Origin: an uncultured Rhodospirillaceae bacterium
GTDB taxonomy: Bacteria; Pseudomonadota; Alphaproteobacteria; Rhodospirillales; Magnetospirillaceae
Reading direction: 5' to 3'
Assembly: GCA_903941105.1 (NCBI GenBank)
Contig: CAJANL010000310.1
Span: 1-50,868, forward strand
Length of the DNA: 50,868 nucleotides
Position 1 is the stretch's first letter. Every line of letters begins with the position of its first letter. Shown here in pieces: positions 41,955 through 50,868 of this stretch. A model generated the notes under the pieces. That model saw nothing but the letters and a program-made list of their open reading frames with translations. It did not search any database and was not told the origin of the DNA. Position numbers and translations under genes: made by a program.

Positions 41955-43733
41955 GTGACGCTGCAACCACCATCCACAAACATGGGCGCAGCCGGACCCA
42001 ATCGCGATCACAAGACCGAGCGTTCGGCACGCCGGGTCGTCATCAGGACCATGGTCGCGGCGGTGGGCGCGTTGTGGGCGGTGTTCGGCCTTTGGGCCTA
42101 TGATCTCCAGGCCCGCCACCGACAGGCGGCCGAGCAGGTGCTCGATCGCCAGCGAAGTGCGGTGGCCGAGCATGTGAATGGCGTCTTCCAGATCATCGAG
42201 ACCTTTCTCGTTGCCGCCAATCGCTGGGTGGCCGACAACCCGCAGCGTGACCCGCGATCGGATCAGGGCTTCGCCGATCTGACCCGGGATTTCCGGCGGG
42301 TGACCAACGAATCCATGCTGGTCCGCCTGGCGGAGGCCGACGGGACCCTGCGCCTGGTCCCCGACGTTCCGGGCACGAAGGCGGCGAATGTTGCGGATCG
42401 CGACTACTTTCGCGATGCCATGGCGACGGCGCCGGGGCAGGTCTCCATCAGCGCGCCGTTCCAGGGGCGGGCGACCGGCCGCTGGGCGGTCGCCGTCGCC
42501 ACGCGCTTTTCCTCACCGTCGCATCCCGCCACGGTGATCTTTGTCGCCATCGAGCTGTCGCTGTTCGATACCGCCTTCGCCAAGGCCCGGATCGGGGAGA
42601 GCGGCAGCATTTCCCTGGTGCGACGCGATGGGGTGCTGCTGGCACGCTCGGCGACCAAGCGGGGAGAACTGGGCCGCAACCTCTCGCAGTCGCCGATCTT
42701 CACCCAGGGGCTGGCGCGCTCCGACGAGGGCGTCCTGTTCACCGAGGGGCGACTGACCGACGGCATCCCGAAATTGATCGCCTTTGGGGCACTCGGCACC
42801 TATCCGCTGGTGGTGACGGTCGGTGCGACCATGGACTCCCTGGCCGGCGAGAGCCGCGACACCATCCTTTACGGGGCAGGCGTCCTGCTGCTGGTCAGCC
42901 TGCTGGCGCTGCTATCGTGCCGCAAGATCGTCGCGCTGCTGGATGATCTTGCCGTCAGCAGGACGCAGCTCACCCGTTCCCACGATCTGATGGCCGCCGA
43001 GGTCGACGAGCGCCGCCAGATCGAAGAGGCATTGCAGCGCTCCAACAGCGACCTGGAGCAGTTCGCCTATATCTCGTCCCATGACTTGCAGACGCCGCTT
43101 AGAAACATCGTACGCTATTCCCAGCTTCTGGAGCGCCGCTACAAGGGGCAACTCGACGCCGATGCCGACGACTTCATCAACTATATCGTTGATGGCGGCA
43201 AGCACATGGCCCGCTTGATCGACGACCTGCTGGAGTATTCGCGCATCGCCAATCAAGCCAAGCCCGCCCACCCGACCTCGGCGAACGAGGCTGTCGCGCA
43301 GGCCCTCAGCAACCTGACGGCGGCGATCGACGAGGCGGGGGCGGAGGTCACCATCGGCGATCTGCCGGTGGTCATGGCCGACGATGCCCGCCTGGTGAGC
43401 CTGTTTCAGAATCTCTTGGGCAACGGCATCAAATACCATGCGCCGGGCCGCGCCCCCCGGCTGTCGGTGACGGCGAAAAAAGTGGGACCCGATCACTGGG
43501 AGTTCGCCGTTGCCGATAATGGCGTCGGGATCGAGGCACAGTACTACGAAAAGGTTTTCCAGATCTTTCAGCGCTTGAACCCCGAGTCGGGCGTCGAGGG
43601 CACGGGTATTGGCCTGACACTTTGCCGCCGCATCGTGCATCGCTTCGGTGGAACCATCCGGGTGGACTCGGAACCGGACAAGGGCGCGACCTTCTTCTTC
43701 ACCCTTCGCGAAGCATCCGAGGCCCCTGGATGA
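41955..43733 (+). CDS. Sensor histidine kinase with extracytoplasmic Cache-like domain
   Basis: A 592-residue membrane kinase. Transmembrane helix 1 is at about 29-48 and a periplasmic Cache-like sensor follows at about 55-295 (DRDYFRDAMATAPGQVSISA). Helix 2 is at about 302-322. A coiled coil then leads to HisKA with His376 (YISSHDLQTPLRN) and HATPase with DNGVGIEAQYYEKVFQIFQR and GTGIGLTLCRRIV. The SSHDLQTPLRN dimerisation box is of the Cph1-like class. I chose GTG 41955 since GGAG lies eight bases upstream. No response regulator gene adjoins, so its partner is unknown. Confidence 0.88.
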   Translation: MTLQPPSTNMGAAGPNRDHKTERSARRVVIRTMVAAVGALWAVFGLWAYDLQARHRQAAEQVLDRQRSAVAEHVNGVFQIIETFLVAANRWVADNPQRDPRSDQGFADLTRDFRRVTNESMLVRLAEADGTLRLVPDVPGTKAANVADRDYFRDAMATAPGQVSISAPFQGRATGRWAVAVATRFSSPSHPATVIFVAIELSLFDTAFAKARIGESGSISLVRRDGVLLARSATKRGELGRNLSQSPIFTQGLARSDEGVLFTEGRLTDGIPKLIAFGALGTYPLVVTVGATMDSLAGESRDTILYGAGVLLLVSLLALLSCRKIVALLDDLAVSRTQLTRSHDLMAAEVDERRQIEEALQRSNSDLEQFAYISSHDLQTPLRNIVRYSQLLERRYKGQLDADADDFINYIVDGGKHMARLIDDLLEYSRIANQAKPAHPTSANEAVAQALSNLTAAIDEAGAEVTIGDLPVVMADDARLVSLFQNLLGNGIKYHAPGRAPRLSVTAKKVGPDHWEFAVADNGVGIEAQYYEKVFQIFQRLNPESGVEGTGIGLTLCRRIVHRFGGTIRVDSEPDKGATFFFTLREASEAPG

Positions 43734-43843
43734 ATTACACGCCAGGGTGGCCACGGCGCTGTGGACTCACCTAAAGAGGCTTGATACCCTCATCCGGCAT
43801 TTCCAATGGGATGCAATTGGATTGTCGTTCGGGGGGACAGAGC

Positions 43844-45259
43844 ATGACGAGATATGATCCGGTCGGCGCCATGATGCGGTGCGCCCTCCTTGCCATCGCC
43901 GCCTGCGTCGGCGCCCTGGTTCCGGCCCCGGCCAGGGCCGACTCCATCACCATCACCCTCGACAATGCCAATCTCATCCATTTCTATCCCAACGGGCAGG
44001 ATCCGCTGCTGCCGGGGTACTACAAGGCCAAGACCGGCTTTCCCCAGACCCTGCAGCAGTCGATCCAGCAGTTCACCACGGCGTCTCTCAGCCGCGACGG
44101 CATTCCGGTCGATGTCGCCGTCGCCGTGACCGGGGGCACCGCCCAAGTCACCCTCTCCAGCACCAATGCGGCCGCCCTCAAGCAGGCCGCCGGCTATGTC
44201 ACCATGCTGCCCGCGTTCATGAACGCCGGACACGCCGGCCTGGGATGGACGGGAAGCCTCAACTGCCAGTCCGCCACCGGCTGCTGGGATGCCGCTCCGG
44301 GGGTGTCGCCCTGGGCTTTCTACCTGCCGCTCGGGCTGCCGCTGGTCAACCAGAAGGCGGTGATGCTGCTCAACTATCCGCCGAGCGACGCCCTGTGCAG
44401 CGCCGACTATCTCAGCAACTTCACCATGGCCCGCTGGACCAGCGTGCTCCAGACCGTTGGCGTCAGCGATCCCGTCCTCTACGAGACCATCGTCGACGTC
44501 CATCCCATCGCCGCCCCCGGTTCGGGACAGAGCGGCTGTATCGCCAAGTCCACCCCGTACTTCTATTCCCAGACCCAGCCCAACTACGACCAGTCGCTGC
44601 TCAACCTCGTCGTTGCCCCGACCGGGCGCAGCACGGCGGTCCCACTGCAGGTAGCCGGATCGGATGCCCTGGCGGTGTGGGGATCGATCATCGGCGGCAA
44701 GCCCACGCCGGGCAGCGTCGGCACCTTCACCGCTCCCGGCCAGCCGTCGATCCCGTGGGTGGCCACCAACCATCCCGACGTCACCTCCTACCAGCGCTGC
44801 CCCGGTGATGCCAAGAAGCCGTCGTCGCCCAAGGACACCAAGGCCGGCGCCACAAGTTGCAGCAGCGCCACCGGCGGCAGCACCGGCTACACCGACGACC
44901 AACTGGTTGCGGACGAATTGATGGACCTGCAGGCGGCCTGTGTCCTGAAGGCGCTCGCCGCCAACCCGGCAACGACCCCCGAAGCGGCGCTGGCCCAGTG
45001 CAAGACGGTCTGGTGCACCGAAAACAACGGTACCTGCCAGACTCAGGCCGTCTGCATTCAGGCGCGCATGGACTATGACTTCACCTCGGTGGGCAACTGC
45101 AAATGCCCGCAGGCCGCCGCAGCCTTCTGCAGCGCCAACGCCAACAACGCCTGCCCCTCGACCACCAGCGTATCGTCCTGCGCCAGCTACAATACGCTAT
45201 GCACCAACACACCGCCGAAGTACTCGACCTGCAAGTCCTTGTCGGCAGCTGCACAATGA
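43844..45259 (+). CDS. Secreted cysteine-rich protein of unknown function
   Basis: A 471-residue protein with a signal peptide (LLAIAACVGALVPAPARA) and GGGGGGA upstream of ATG 43844. The mature part begins SITITLDNANLIHFYPNGQD and holds 18 cysteines, twelve of them in the last 110 residues in short spacings (TCQTQAVC, NCKCPQ). There is also a low-complexity Ser/Lys/Gly stretch near residues 330-360. It ends without a PEP-CTERM or other sorting tail. The even cysteine number suggests disulfides or metal binding outside the cytoplasm. I do not recognise the family. Confidence 0.65.
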   Translation: MTRYDPVGAMMRCALLAIAACVGALVPAPARADSITITLDNANLIHFYPNGQDPLLPGYYKAKTGFPQTLQQSIQQFTTASLSRDGIPVDVAVAVTGGTAQVTLSSTNAAALKQAAGYVTMLPAFMNAGHAGLGWTGSLNCQSATGCWDAAPGVSPWAFYLPLGLPLVNQKAVMLLNYPPSDALCSADYLSNFTMARWTSVLQTVGVSDPVLYETIVDVHPIAAPGSGQSGCIAKSTPYFYSQTQPNYDQSLLNLVVAPTGRSTAVPLQVAGSDALAVWGSIIGGKPTPGSVGTFTAPGQPSIPWVATNHPDVTSYQRCPGDAKKPSSPKDTKAGATSCSSATGGSTGYTDDQLVADELMDLQAACVLKALAANPATTPEAALAQCKTVWCTENNGTCQTQAVCIQARMDYDFTSVGNCKCPQAAAAFCSANANNACPSTTSVSSCASYNTLCTNTPPKYSTCKSLSAAAQ

Positions 45260-45328
45260 TACATGGCGAGCCGCGGAGGCGACTCGCCTATCCGCCCCCT
45301 TGGGCGCAGCCGCAATGGCCGCTCGATA

Positions 45329-45370
45329 CCGGCGAACGGCCATCAGCAGGTCGGATCGAGCGTTCGCCGG
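45329..45370. other. Inverted repeat downstream of the Cys-rich gene
   Basis: CCGGCGAACG (45329-45338) and CGTTCGCCGG (45361-45370) are perfect ten-base inverted arms around a 22-base loop. Nearby GCTCGAT and ATCGAGC (45321-45327, 45356-45362) give a competing pairing. It could end the plus-strand transcript from the secreted-protein gene. Confidence 0.4.
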
Positions 45371-45388
45371 CATAGCAGCCGCAACAAA

Positions 45389-45413
45389 AGAGGGGGCCGC
45401 CCTGGCCCCCTCT
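45389..45413 (-). terminator. Strong intrinsic terminator of the small hypothetical gene
   Basis: AGAGGGGGCC (45389-45398) and GGCCCCCTCT (45404-45413) pair perfectly over ten bases around a five-base loop. On the minus strand the stem is followed by TTTTGTT, just after the stop at 45428. Confidence 0.8.
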
Positions 45414-45427
45414 CCTTCCGTCGAATG

Positions 45428-45670
45428 TCACAACTCCTTCACCCGCTCCTTCAGCGGCCGCCCGCAGGCATCGACCTCGACGCCATGACGCGCCAAGGCT
45501 TCCAGACGATTGGCCATGTCGTTGATGCGCCGTCCCATCGGCATGTCGATGTCGGTGGTCGACTTGAACATCCCGCACAGGATGAGGTCGTCGCGCGGTA
45601 GGGAACGGAGCGGATTATGATCGCTTTGAGAAGTCTGACGCCGCGCCTCGAACAACGAGATCAGCCACAT
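45428..45670 (-). CDS. Small hypothetical protein
   Basis: An 80-residue soluble protein. ATG 45670 follows GGAGG with ideal spacing, better than a start at 45697. Charged, with FEARRQTSQSDHNPLRSLPR and a helical centre (MGRRINDMANRLEALARHG). Two cysteines are present. No family recognised, although the good ribosome-binding site and dedicated terminator argue for a real gene. Confidence 0.65.
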   Translation of the reverse strand: MWLISLFEARRQTSQSDHNPLRSLPRDDLILCGMFKSTTDIDMPMGRRINDMANRLEALARHGVEVDACGRPLKERVKEL

Positions 45671-45741
45671 CGCCGCCTCCGGCCCTCGTAAGGGCACCTG
45701 AAAGCCACATTCCCACAGCTGTCACTATACGCGACAATGAA

Positions 45742-45770
45742 AGACCCGCGGGAGATCATCCCGCGGGTCT
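45742..45770 (-). terminator. Intrinsic terminator of serA
   Basis: AGACCCGCGGGA (45742-45753) and TCCCGCGGGTCT (45759-45770) pair perfectly over twelve bases around a five-base loop. On the minus strand it is followed by TTCATT, 35 bases after the serA stop. Confidence 0.82.
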
Positions 45771-45804
45771 GGCATGCAATTATAGCAGGGACCACCCCGG
45801 CCGG

Positions 45805-47382
45805 TTAGAACTTCAGGCTCTTGGCCTGCACCACCTGGGGCAAAGCGCGCACCTTGGCGATGAGTTCGTCGGACAGGGGCTCGTCCACCTGGGTCAGCAG
45901 GATGGCGTCGCCGCCCGGCTCGGCGCGGCCGAGATGGAAGGTGGCGATATTGACGCCGTGCTGGCCCAGCAGGCTGCCCAGGGCGCCGATGAAGCCGGGC
46001 TTGTCCTGGTTGGTGACGAACAGCATGTTGGCGCCGAGCTCGGCCTCGATGGCGATGCCCTTGACCTCGACCAGGCGGGGCTTGTCGCCGCCGAACAGGG
46101 TGCCGGCCACCGAACGCTCGCGGGCGTCGGTCGTCACCGTCAGCCGGATCATGGTGTGGTAGTCGCCCTCGCCCTCGTTCTTGACCTCGGAGACGCCGAT
46201 ATTGCGCTCCTTGGCCAGCACCGGGGCATTGACCATGTTGACCGCCTCGACCATGGGCTTGAGCAGGCCTTCGAGGATGATGGCGGTCAGCGGCCGGGTG
46301 TTGAGGCTGGCGACGTGGCCGAGATACTCGATCTTGACCGCCGACAGCGCGTTCTCGGTGAGCTGGCCGGCGAAGCTGCCGAGCTGGCCGGCAAGCTTCA
46401 TGTAGGGGCGCAGCTTGGGCGCGTCCTCGGACGACACCGACGGCATGTTGAGGGCGTTGGTGACGGCGCCACTCAGCAGGTAGTCGGCCATCTGTTCGGC
46501 CACCTGCAACGCCACGTTCTCCTGGGCTTCCGAGGTGGAGGCGCCGAGATGCGGCGTGCACACCATCTTGTCCATGTTGAACAGGGCGTTGTCCTTGGCC
46601 GGCTCGTCCTTGAAGACGTCGAGCGCGGCACCGGCGACCTGGCCGGACTCGATGGCCGCCTTGAGGTCGGCCTCGACCACCAGACCACCGCGGGCGCAGT
46701 TGATGATGCGAACCCCCTTCTTCATCTTGGCCATGGCCTTGGCGTCGATGATGTTGCGGGTGGCATCGGTCAGGGGGGTGTGCAGGGTGATGAAGTCGGC
46801 ACGCGGGAACAACTCGTCGAGCTCGACCTTCTCGATGCCCAGGTCATTGGCGCGCTCGGCCGAGAGGAAGGGATCATAGGCGATGACGCGCATCTTGAGG
46901 CCCATGGCGCGGTCGGCGACGATGGCGCCGATATTGCCACAGCCGACGATACCCAGCGTCTTGCCGGTCAGCTCGACACCCATGAACTTGGACTTTTCCC
47001 ACTTGCCCGCGTGGGTCGAGGCGTTGGCCTGCGGAATGTCGCGCGCCAGGGCGAACATCAGGGCGATGGCGTGCTCGGCGGTGGTGATGGAATTGCCGAA
47101 CGGCGTATTCATCACCACGATGCCGCGCGCCGTGGCGGCGGGCACGTCGACGTTGTCGACGCCGATGCCGGCGCGGCCGACCACCTTGAGATTGGTGGCG
47201 ACGGCCAGCACGTCGGCGGTGACCTTGGTGTTGGAGCGGATGGCGAGGCCGTCGTAATTGCCGACGATGGCCTTCAGCTCATCGGGAGTGAGGCCGACCT
47301 TGACGTCGGTCTCGATGCCGCGATCCTTGAAGATCTGGACGGCGGCAGGGCTCAGCTTGTCGCTGATCAGAACCTTGGGCAT
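45805..47382 (-). CDS. serA: D-3-phosphoglycerate dehydrogenase (SerA)
   Basis: A 525-residue enzyme that oxidises 3-phosphoglycerate, the first step of serine synthesis. The NAD motif GCGNIG is at 147-152, the substrate-site NTPFGNSITTAEH near 92-104, and the active-site His is in CTPHLGAST near 280. An intervening domain precedes an ACT regulatory domain at about 450-525 (GVNIATFHLGRAEPGGDA), so serine feedback is plausible, as in the long form. It follows serC on the same strand with a hairpin between. Confidence 0.96.
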   Translation of the reverse strand: MPKVLISDKLSPAAVQIFKDRGIETDVKVGLTPDELKAIVGNYDGLAIRSNTKVTADVLAVATNLKVVGRAGIGVDNVDVPAATARGIVVMNTPFGNSITTAEHAIALMFALARDIPQANASTHAGKWEKSKFMGVELTGKTLGIVGCGNIGAIVADRAMGLKMRVIAYDPFLSAERANDLGIEKVELDELFPRADFITLHTPLTDATRNIIDAKAMAKMKKGVRIINCARGGLVVEADLKAAIESGQVAGAALDVFKDEPAKDNALFNMDKMVCTPHLGASTSEAQENVALQVAEQMADYLLSGAVTNALNMPSVSSEDAPKLRPYMKLAGQLGSFAGQLTENALSAVKIEYLGHVASLNTRPLTAIILEGLLKPMVEAVNMVNAPVLAKERNIGVSEVKNEGEGDYHTMIRLTVTTDARERSVAGTLFGGDKPRLVEVKGIAIEAELGANMLFVTNQDKPGFIGALGSLLGQHGVNIATFHLGRAEPGGDAILLTQVDEPLSDELIAKVRALPQVVQAKSLKF

Positions 47383-47406
47383 GAATGGAATTCCCCCGGA
47401 TGAAAT

Positions 47407-47437
47407 TCGGGCGCCGCCCGGAGAGAGCGGCGCCCGA
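47407..47437 (-). terminator. Hairpin between serC and serA
   Basis: TCGGGCGCCGC (47407-47417) and GCGGCGCCCGA (47427-47437) pair perfectly over eleven bases around a nine-base loop. On the minus strand AATTTCATC follows. It may terminate or attenuate transcription from serC into serA. Confidence 0.65.
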
Positions 47438-47445
47438 TGATGTGT

Positions 47446-48624
<1,179 letters not shown>

Positions 48625-48760
48625 ATGCGATAACCCTCCCTCGCAGAAGGGACGCGACCCGTTGGGGGATCGTGGCCCGGGCGGAGTGTATGGGCGGCCG
48701 GCGAGAGTCGCAAGCGGTCTCTGCTTGACAGCCCGGGATGTCGTGCCGCACATCGCCCCA

Positions 48761-49924
48761 ATGAGGACGCGATCGGGCATGGGGACGGTGGGCGGCTGGC
48801 TGTTGGCCGCGGTGCTGACGCTTGCGGCGGCCGAACTGGCCGCCTGGGCCAGCCTTGCCGTGGTACAGGCACGGGCCCCCTACCTGCTCTACCGCGTGCC
48901 GGCGACACCGCAGGCGGCCTATGAGACTTACCTGGGCCTCCGCCGGGACGACCTGGGATGGGCAGGGCGAGGGCCTGATCTGGAGCCGTCCGGCAGCCGA
49001 TCGCTTCCGGCCTTCCCCCAGCCCGGCGACGAATGCGCCTCGGCCTATGGCGATTCCTTCACCTTCGGCGTCGGACTGTCGCCCGGCGAAAGCTGGCCCA
49101 ACCAGCTGTCGATCCGCCTCGGCTGTCGGGTGGCCAACTGGGGTGAGCCCGGCTACGGCGTCGACCAGGCGGTGCTGCGCTTTCTCGGCAACGAGCGCGA
49201 GCGGCCGCGCATCGCGGTTCTCGCCATCTGGCCCGAGGACATCCTGCGCAGCGTCAACCGCTGGCAATACCTCATCGCCAGCAGCGGTGAATACAGCTTC
49301 AAGCCCCGCTTCGTGCTGGAAGAGGGCAAGCTGCGGCTGATACCGATACCGCGACTGGATTGGGACGGCTACCGTGCCTGCAGCCGGCTGCCCGAGGACT
49401 GCCTTGACCACGAAGGCTTCCTGCCCGATACGGTCGACGGCCCGGCCCGGGTGGGCTTTCCCCATCTGGTGACGGCGCTCCGGGTATTGACCGGCTCGCG
49501 GGTGCGCAATCACCTGTCGGGGCGGGTCAGTTGGGCTGGATTCCTGGAGGAAGGCCACACCTCGGGCGCCCGGCCGTTGGTCCGCGCCCTGATGGCCCGC
49601 TTCGCCGACGAGGCCAAGGCCCGCGGGGCGGTGCCGCTGGTGGTGGTCTTCCCGACCACCGGGTCGCAACAGATGTTCGAGCAGGGCAAGGGGCTGGCCA
49701 CCCGCCCGCTGATCGAGGATGCCGCGGCCCTCGGCATCGCCCATCTGGACCTGCACGAGCCGCTGGCGCGCCGCCTTGCCGGCCGGTCGCTCTGCGACAT
49801 CCTCGACGGCCGCGACCGTTGCGGTGGCCACTTCACCGCCGAGGGGGCCGCCATGGTCGGCGACATCCTGGCGCCGACCATGGCAGACATGCTGGCCGGA
49901 TCCGGCTATCCTAAGCCCCCATGA
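48761..49924 (+). CDS. SGNH/GDSL hydrolase-like membrane-anchored protein
   Basis: A 387-residue protein with an N-terminal helix ([19 protein letters not shown], likely a membrane anchor or signal). An extracytoplasmic SGNH domain follows. The nucleophile is Ser99 in [11 protein letters not shown] and the block III Asn is probably in [10 protein letters not shown]. The expected catalytic His is His357 in [10 protein letters not shown], though the usual Asp three residues earlier is absent. Such proteins often deacetylate or acetylate polysaccharide. The start may be 48761 or 48779; neither has a good ribosome-binding site. The stop overlaps the next gene (ATGA). Confidence 0.8.
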   Translation: MRTRSGMGTVGGWLLAAVLTLAAAELAAWASLAVVQARAPYLLYRVPATPQAAYETYLGLRRDDLGWAGRGPDLEPSGSRSLPAFPQPGDECASAYGDSFTFGVGLSPGESWPNQLSIRLGCRVANWGEPGYGVDQAVLRFLGNERERPRIAVLAIWPEDILRSVNRWQYLIASSGEYSFKPRFVLEEGKLRLIPIPRLDWDGYRACSRLPEDCLDHEGFLPDTVDGPARVGFPHLVTALRVLTGSRVRNHLSGRVSWAGFLEEGHTSGARPLVRALMARFADEAKARGAVPLVVVFPTTGSQQMFEQGKGLATRPLIEDAAALGIAHLDLHEPLARRLAGRSLCDILDGRDRCGGHFTAEGAAMVGDILAPTMADMLAGSGYPKPP

Positions 49925-50658
49925 GTTCACCCACCCCCACCGACCATGTCCTCGACATGCTGGCCGTGGCCCGTGTCGCCCGCAAGGGGTCTCCCCTCAA
50001 GGACTCCGCGTTCCAGTCGGCGCGCGCCGTCATGGCCTTCGCCAAGGGCCCCGACGCCGCTCTCGCCGCCGTGGCCGAGGTGACGGCGGGTGCCGAAGCG
50101 CTGTGGGCTCAGGTGCGCGGCACCCCGGCATTCGCCTTGGGAACCGCCCCGGCGGCCTGCCGCAAGGGCTGCGGCTGGTGCTGCCACCAGCCGGTGGGCG
50201 CGGCGGCCATCGAGGTCCTCGCCATCGCCGAACGCCTGCGGGGCACCGCGGCGGCTTGGACACTGGCCGCCTGGCAGCCGGGTAGCCCCTGCGCCTTCCT
50301 CGACAACGGTGCCTGCGGCATCTACGGGATACGGCCGCTCAAGTGTCGCAGCCTCTACAATCTCGACGTCCGCTATTGCATGAAAGCCTATGCCAAGGTG
50401 GAATTGCCCTCCGCCGGACCGCCACCCTCGTCGGAGCACCAGACGGCACCGATGGACATCTTCGAGGGCGCGGTGCTCGGCCTCGCCCACGGCCTGTGGT
50501 CGGCGGGTCGCGACTGTCCGGGGGTCGAGTTCATGCCGGCCTTGCGGGCGGTGATCGACGTCGCCGACGCCACGGATCGCTGGTGGCGCGGCGAGGCGGT
50601 GTTCGGCAGCGCCAGCCGGCTCGACTGGTTCCCGCCCCCCAAGCGCCGGACGCGCTGA
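49921..50658 (+). CDS. YkgJ-family cysteine cluster protein
   Basis: A 245-residue protein with a zinc- or iron-sulfur-chelating cysteine cluster: ACRKGCGWCCHQPVG near residue 79, then CAFLDNGACGIYGIRPLKCR around 122-141, with further Cys in DVRYC. The CGIYGIRPLKCR pattern is the YkgJ hallmark. The family is assumed to bind metal and its function is not known. It is translationally coupled to the SGNH hydrolase gene. An N-terminal helical extension of about 75 residues precedes the cluster. Confidence 0.88.
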   Translation: MSSPTPTDHVLDMLAVARVARKGSPLKDSAFQSARAVMAFAKGPDAALAAVAEVTAGAEALWAQVRGTPAFALGTAPAACRKGCGWCCHQPVGAAAIEVLAIAERLRGTAAAWTLAAWQPGSPCAFLDNGACGIYGIRPLKCRSLYNLDVRYCMKAYAKVELPSAGPPPSSEHQTAPMDIFEGAVLGLAHGLWSAGRDCPGVEFMPALRAVIDVADATDRWWRGEAVFGSASRLDWFPPPKRRTR

Positions 50659-50758
50659 GTCCTACCACATCCCGGAGATCGCACCCGATCACCGGGGCCC
50701 TCAAGTGCCGGGCGGGTTTCTGCGAAACCGTCGTCCGTGAAATAGCCGCAGCCGGCGA

Positions 50759-50868
50759 TCAAGCCGGCGCTGCGGCGGTCTGACGGTTGCTGGTCAGCGG
50801 CATCATCGATCCCAGGATCAGGGCAAAAAGAAGCCTCAGCCACTTGAGCAGGAGGCGGAAGTTGTGGC
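50759..50868 (-). CDS. Probable transposase C-terminus (partial)
   Basis: The frame is open from the right edge and ends at 50759. The visible 35 residues start HNFRLLLKWLRLLFALILG, which resembles the basic/hydrophobic tail of IS5-family transposases, where an ending of the form N-[FL]-RLLL-x-WLR is common. The rest is outside the window. Upstream of the stop, at about 50714-50728, GGTTTC-TGC-GAAACC could form part of an element end. Identification rests on a short motif. Confidence 0.4.
   Translation of the reverse strand, partial: HNFRLLLKWLRLLFALILGSMMPLTSNRQTAAAPA

Noticed and set aside
39901-42030. Long minus-strand frame opposite parE (over 700 codons)
   Set aside because: Same reason: composition is that of a shadow of the real coding strand, and parE is certain.
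45150-45259. Possible PEP-CTERM sorting tail on the cysteine-rich secreted protein
   Set aside because: No PEP motif, membrane helix or basic end is present; the protein ends in a Ser/Ala stretch.

Overview
The window is GC-rich, densely coded bacterial chromosome. Gene content points to an alphaproteobacterium of the Rhodospirillales, most like Magnetospirillum. The signs are a three-subunit proton-translocating transhydrogenase (pntAA-pntAB-pntB, the Rhodospirillum rubrum arrangement), GapR, a cspA plus second-infA pair, SerC of the alphaproteobacterial type, and many PAS, GGDEF and histidine-kinase signalling proteins. This placement is inferred from protein families; no rRNA is present to confirm it.

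Layout. 1-3.9 kb: the end of a TonB-like protein, then a tightly overlapping trio (two glycosyltransferases and a FemAB-like protein) of the kind linked to exosortase/PEP-CTERM exopolysaccharide loci. 3.9-8.8 kb: a universal stress protein, a DsbB plus dihydroorotate-dehydrogenase-like pair, MeaB GTPase and a PAS-PAS-GGDEF protein. 9-13.7 kb: phosphofructokinase, a DUF465-folK-folB group, a fused CoA-transferase and GapR. 13.7-21.6 kb: DUF3108, the pnt operon, a SemiSWEET transporter with a secreted protein, an SpmA/SpmB fusion, TerC, cold-shock protein and IF-1. 21.6-30.1 kb: TlyA, histone-deacetylase-like hydrolase, several small membrane or secreted proteins, an ABM/Fe-ADH pair, YaiI, bacteriohemerythrin, AsmA and DUF4197. 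30.2-39.4 kb: a five-gene co-directional signalling operon. 39.4-50.9 kb: thioesterase, parE, a Cache histidine kinase, a cysteine-rich secreted protein, serC-serA, an SGNH hydrolase plus YkgJ pair, and a probable transposase end.

The most unusual locus is 30258-39386. It encodes a stand-alone condensation/acyltransferase-like protein, a 1979-residue protein (Ser/Thr kinase, AAA-type ATPase, helical repeats, GAF, PAS-like region, HPt and CheA-type ATPase), a CheX-like phosphatase, a single-domain CheY and a PAS-GGDEF diguanylate cyclase. The genes overlap or nearly abut. Read together, they suggest a receptor-independent phosphorelay in which the giant kinase phosphorylates CheY, CheX resets it, and the output reaches c-di-GMP. 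The role of the acyltransferase-like protein is unknown. I see no tRNA, rRNA or CRISPR array, and no intergenic stretch over 300 bases.
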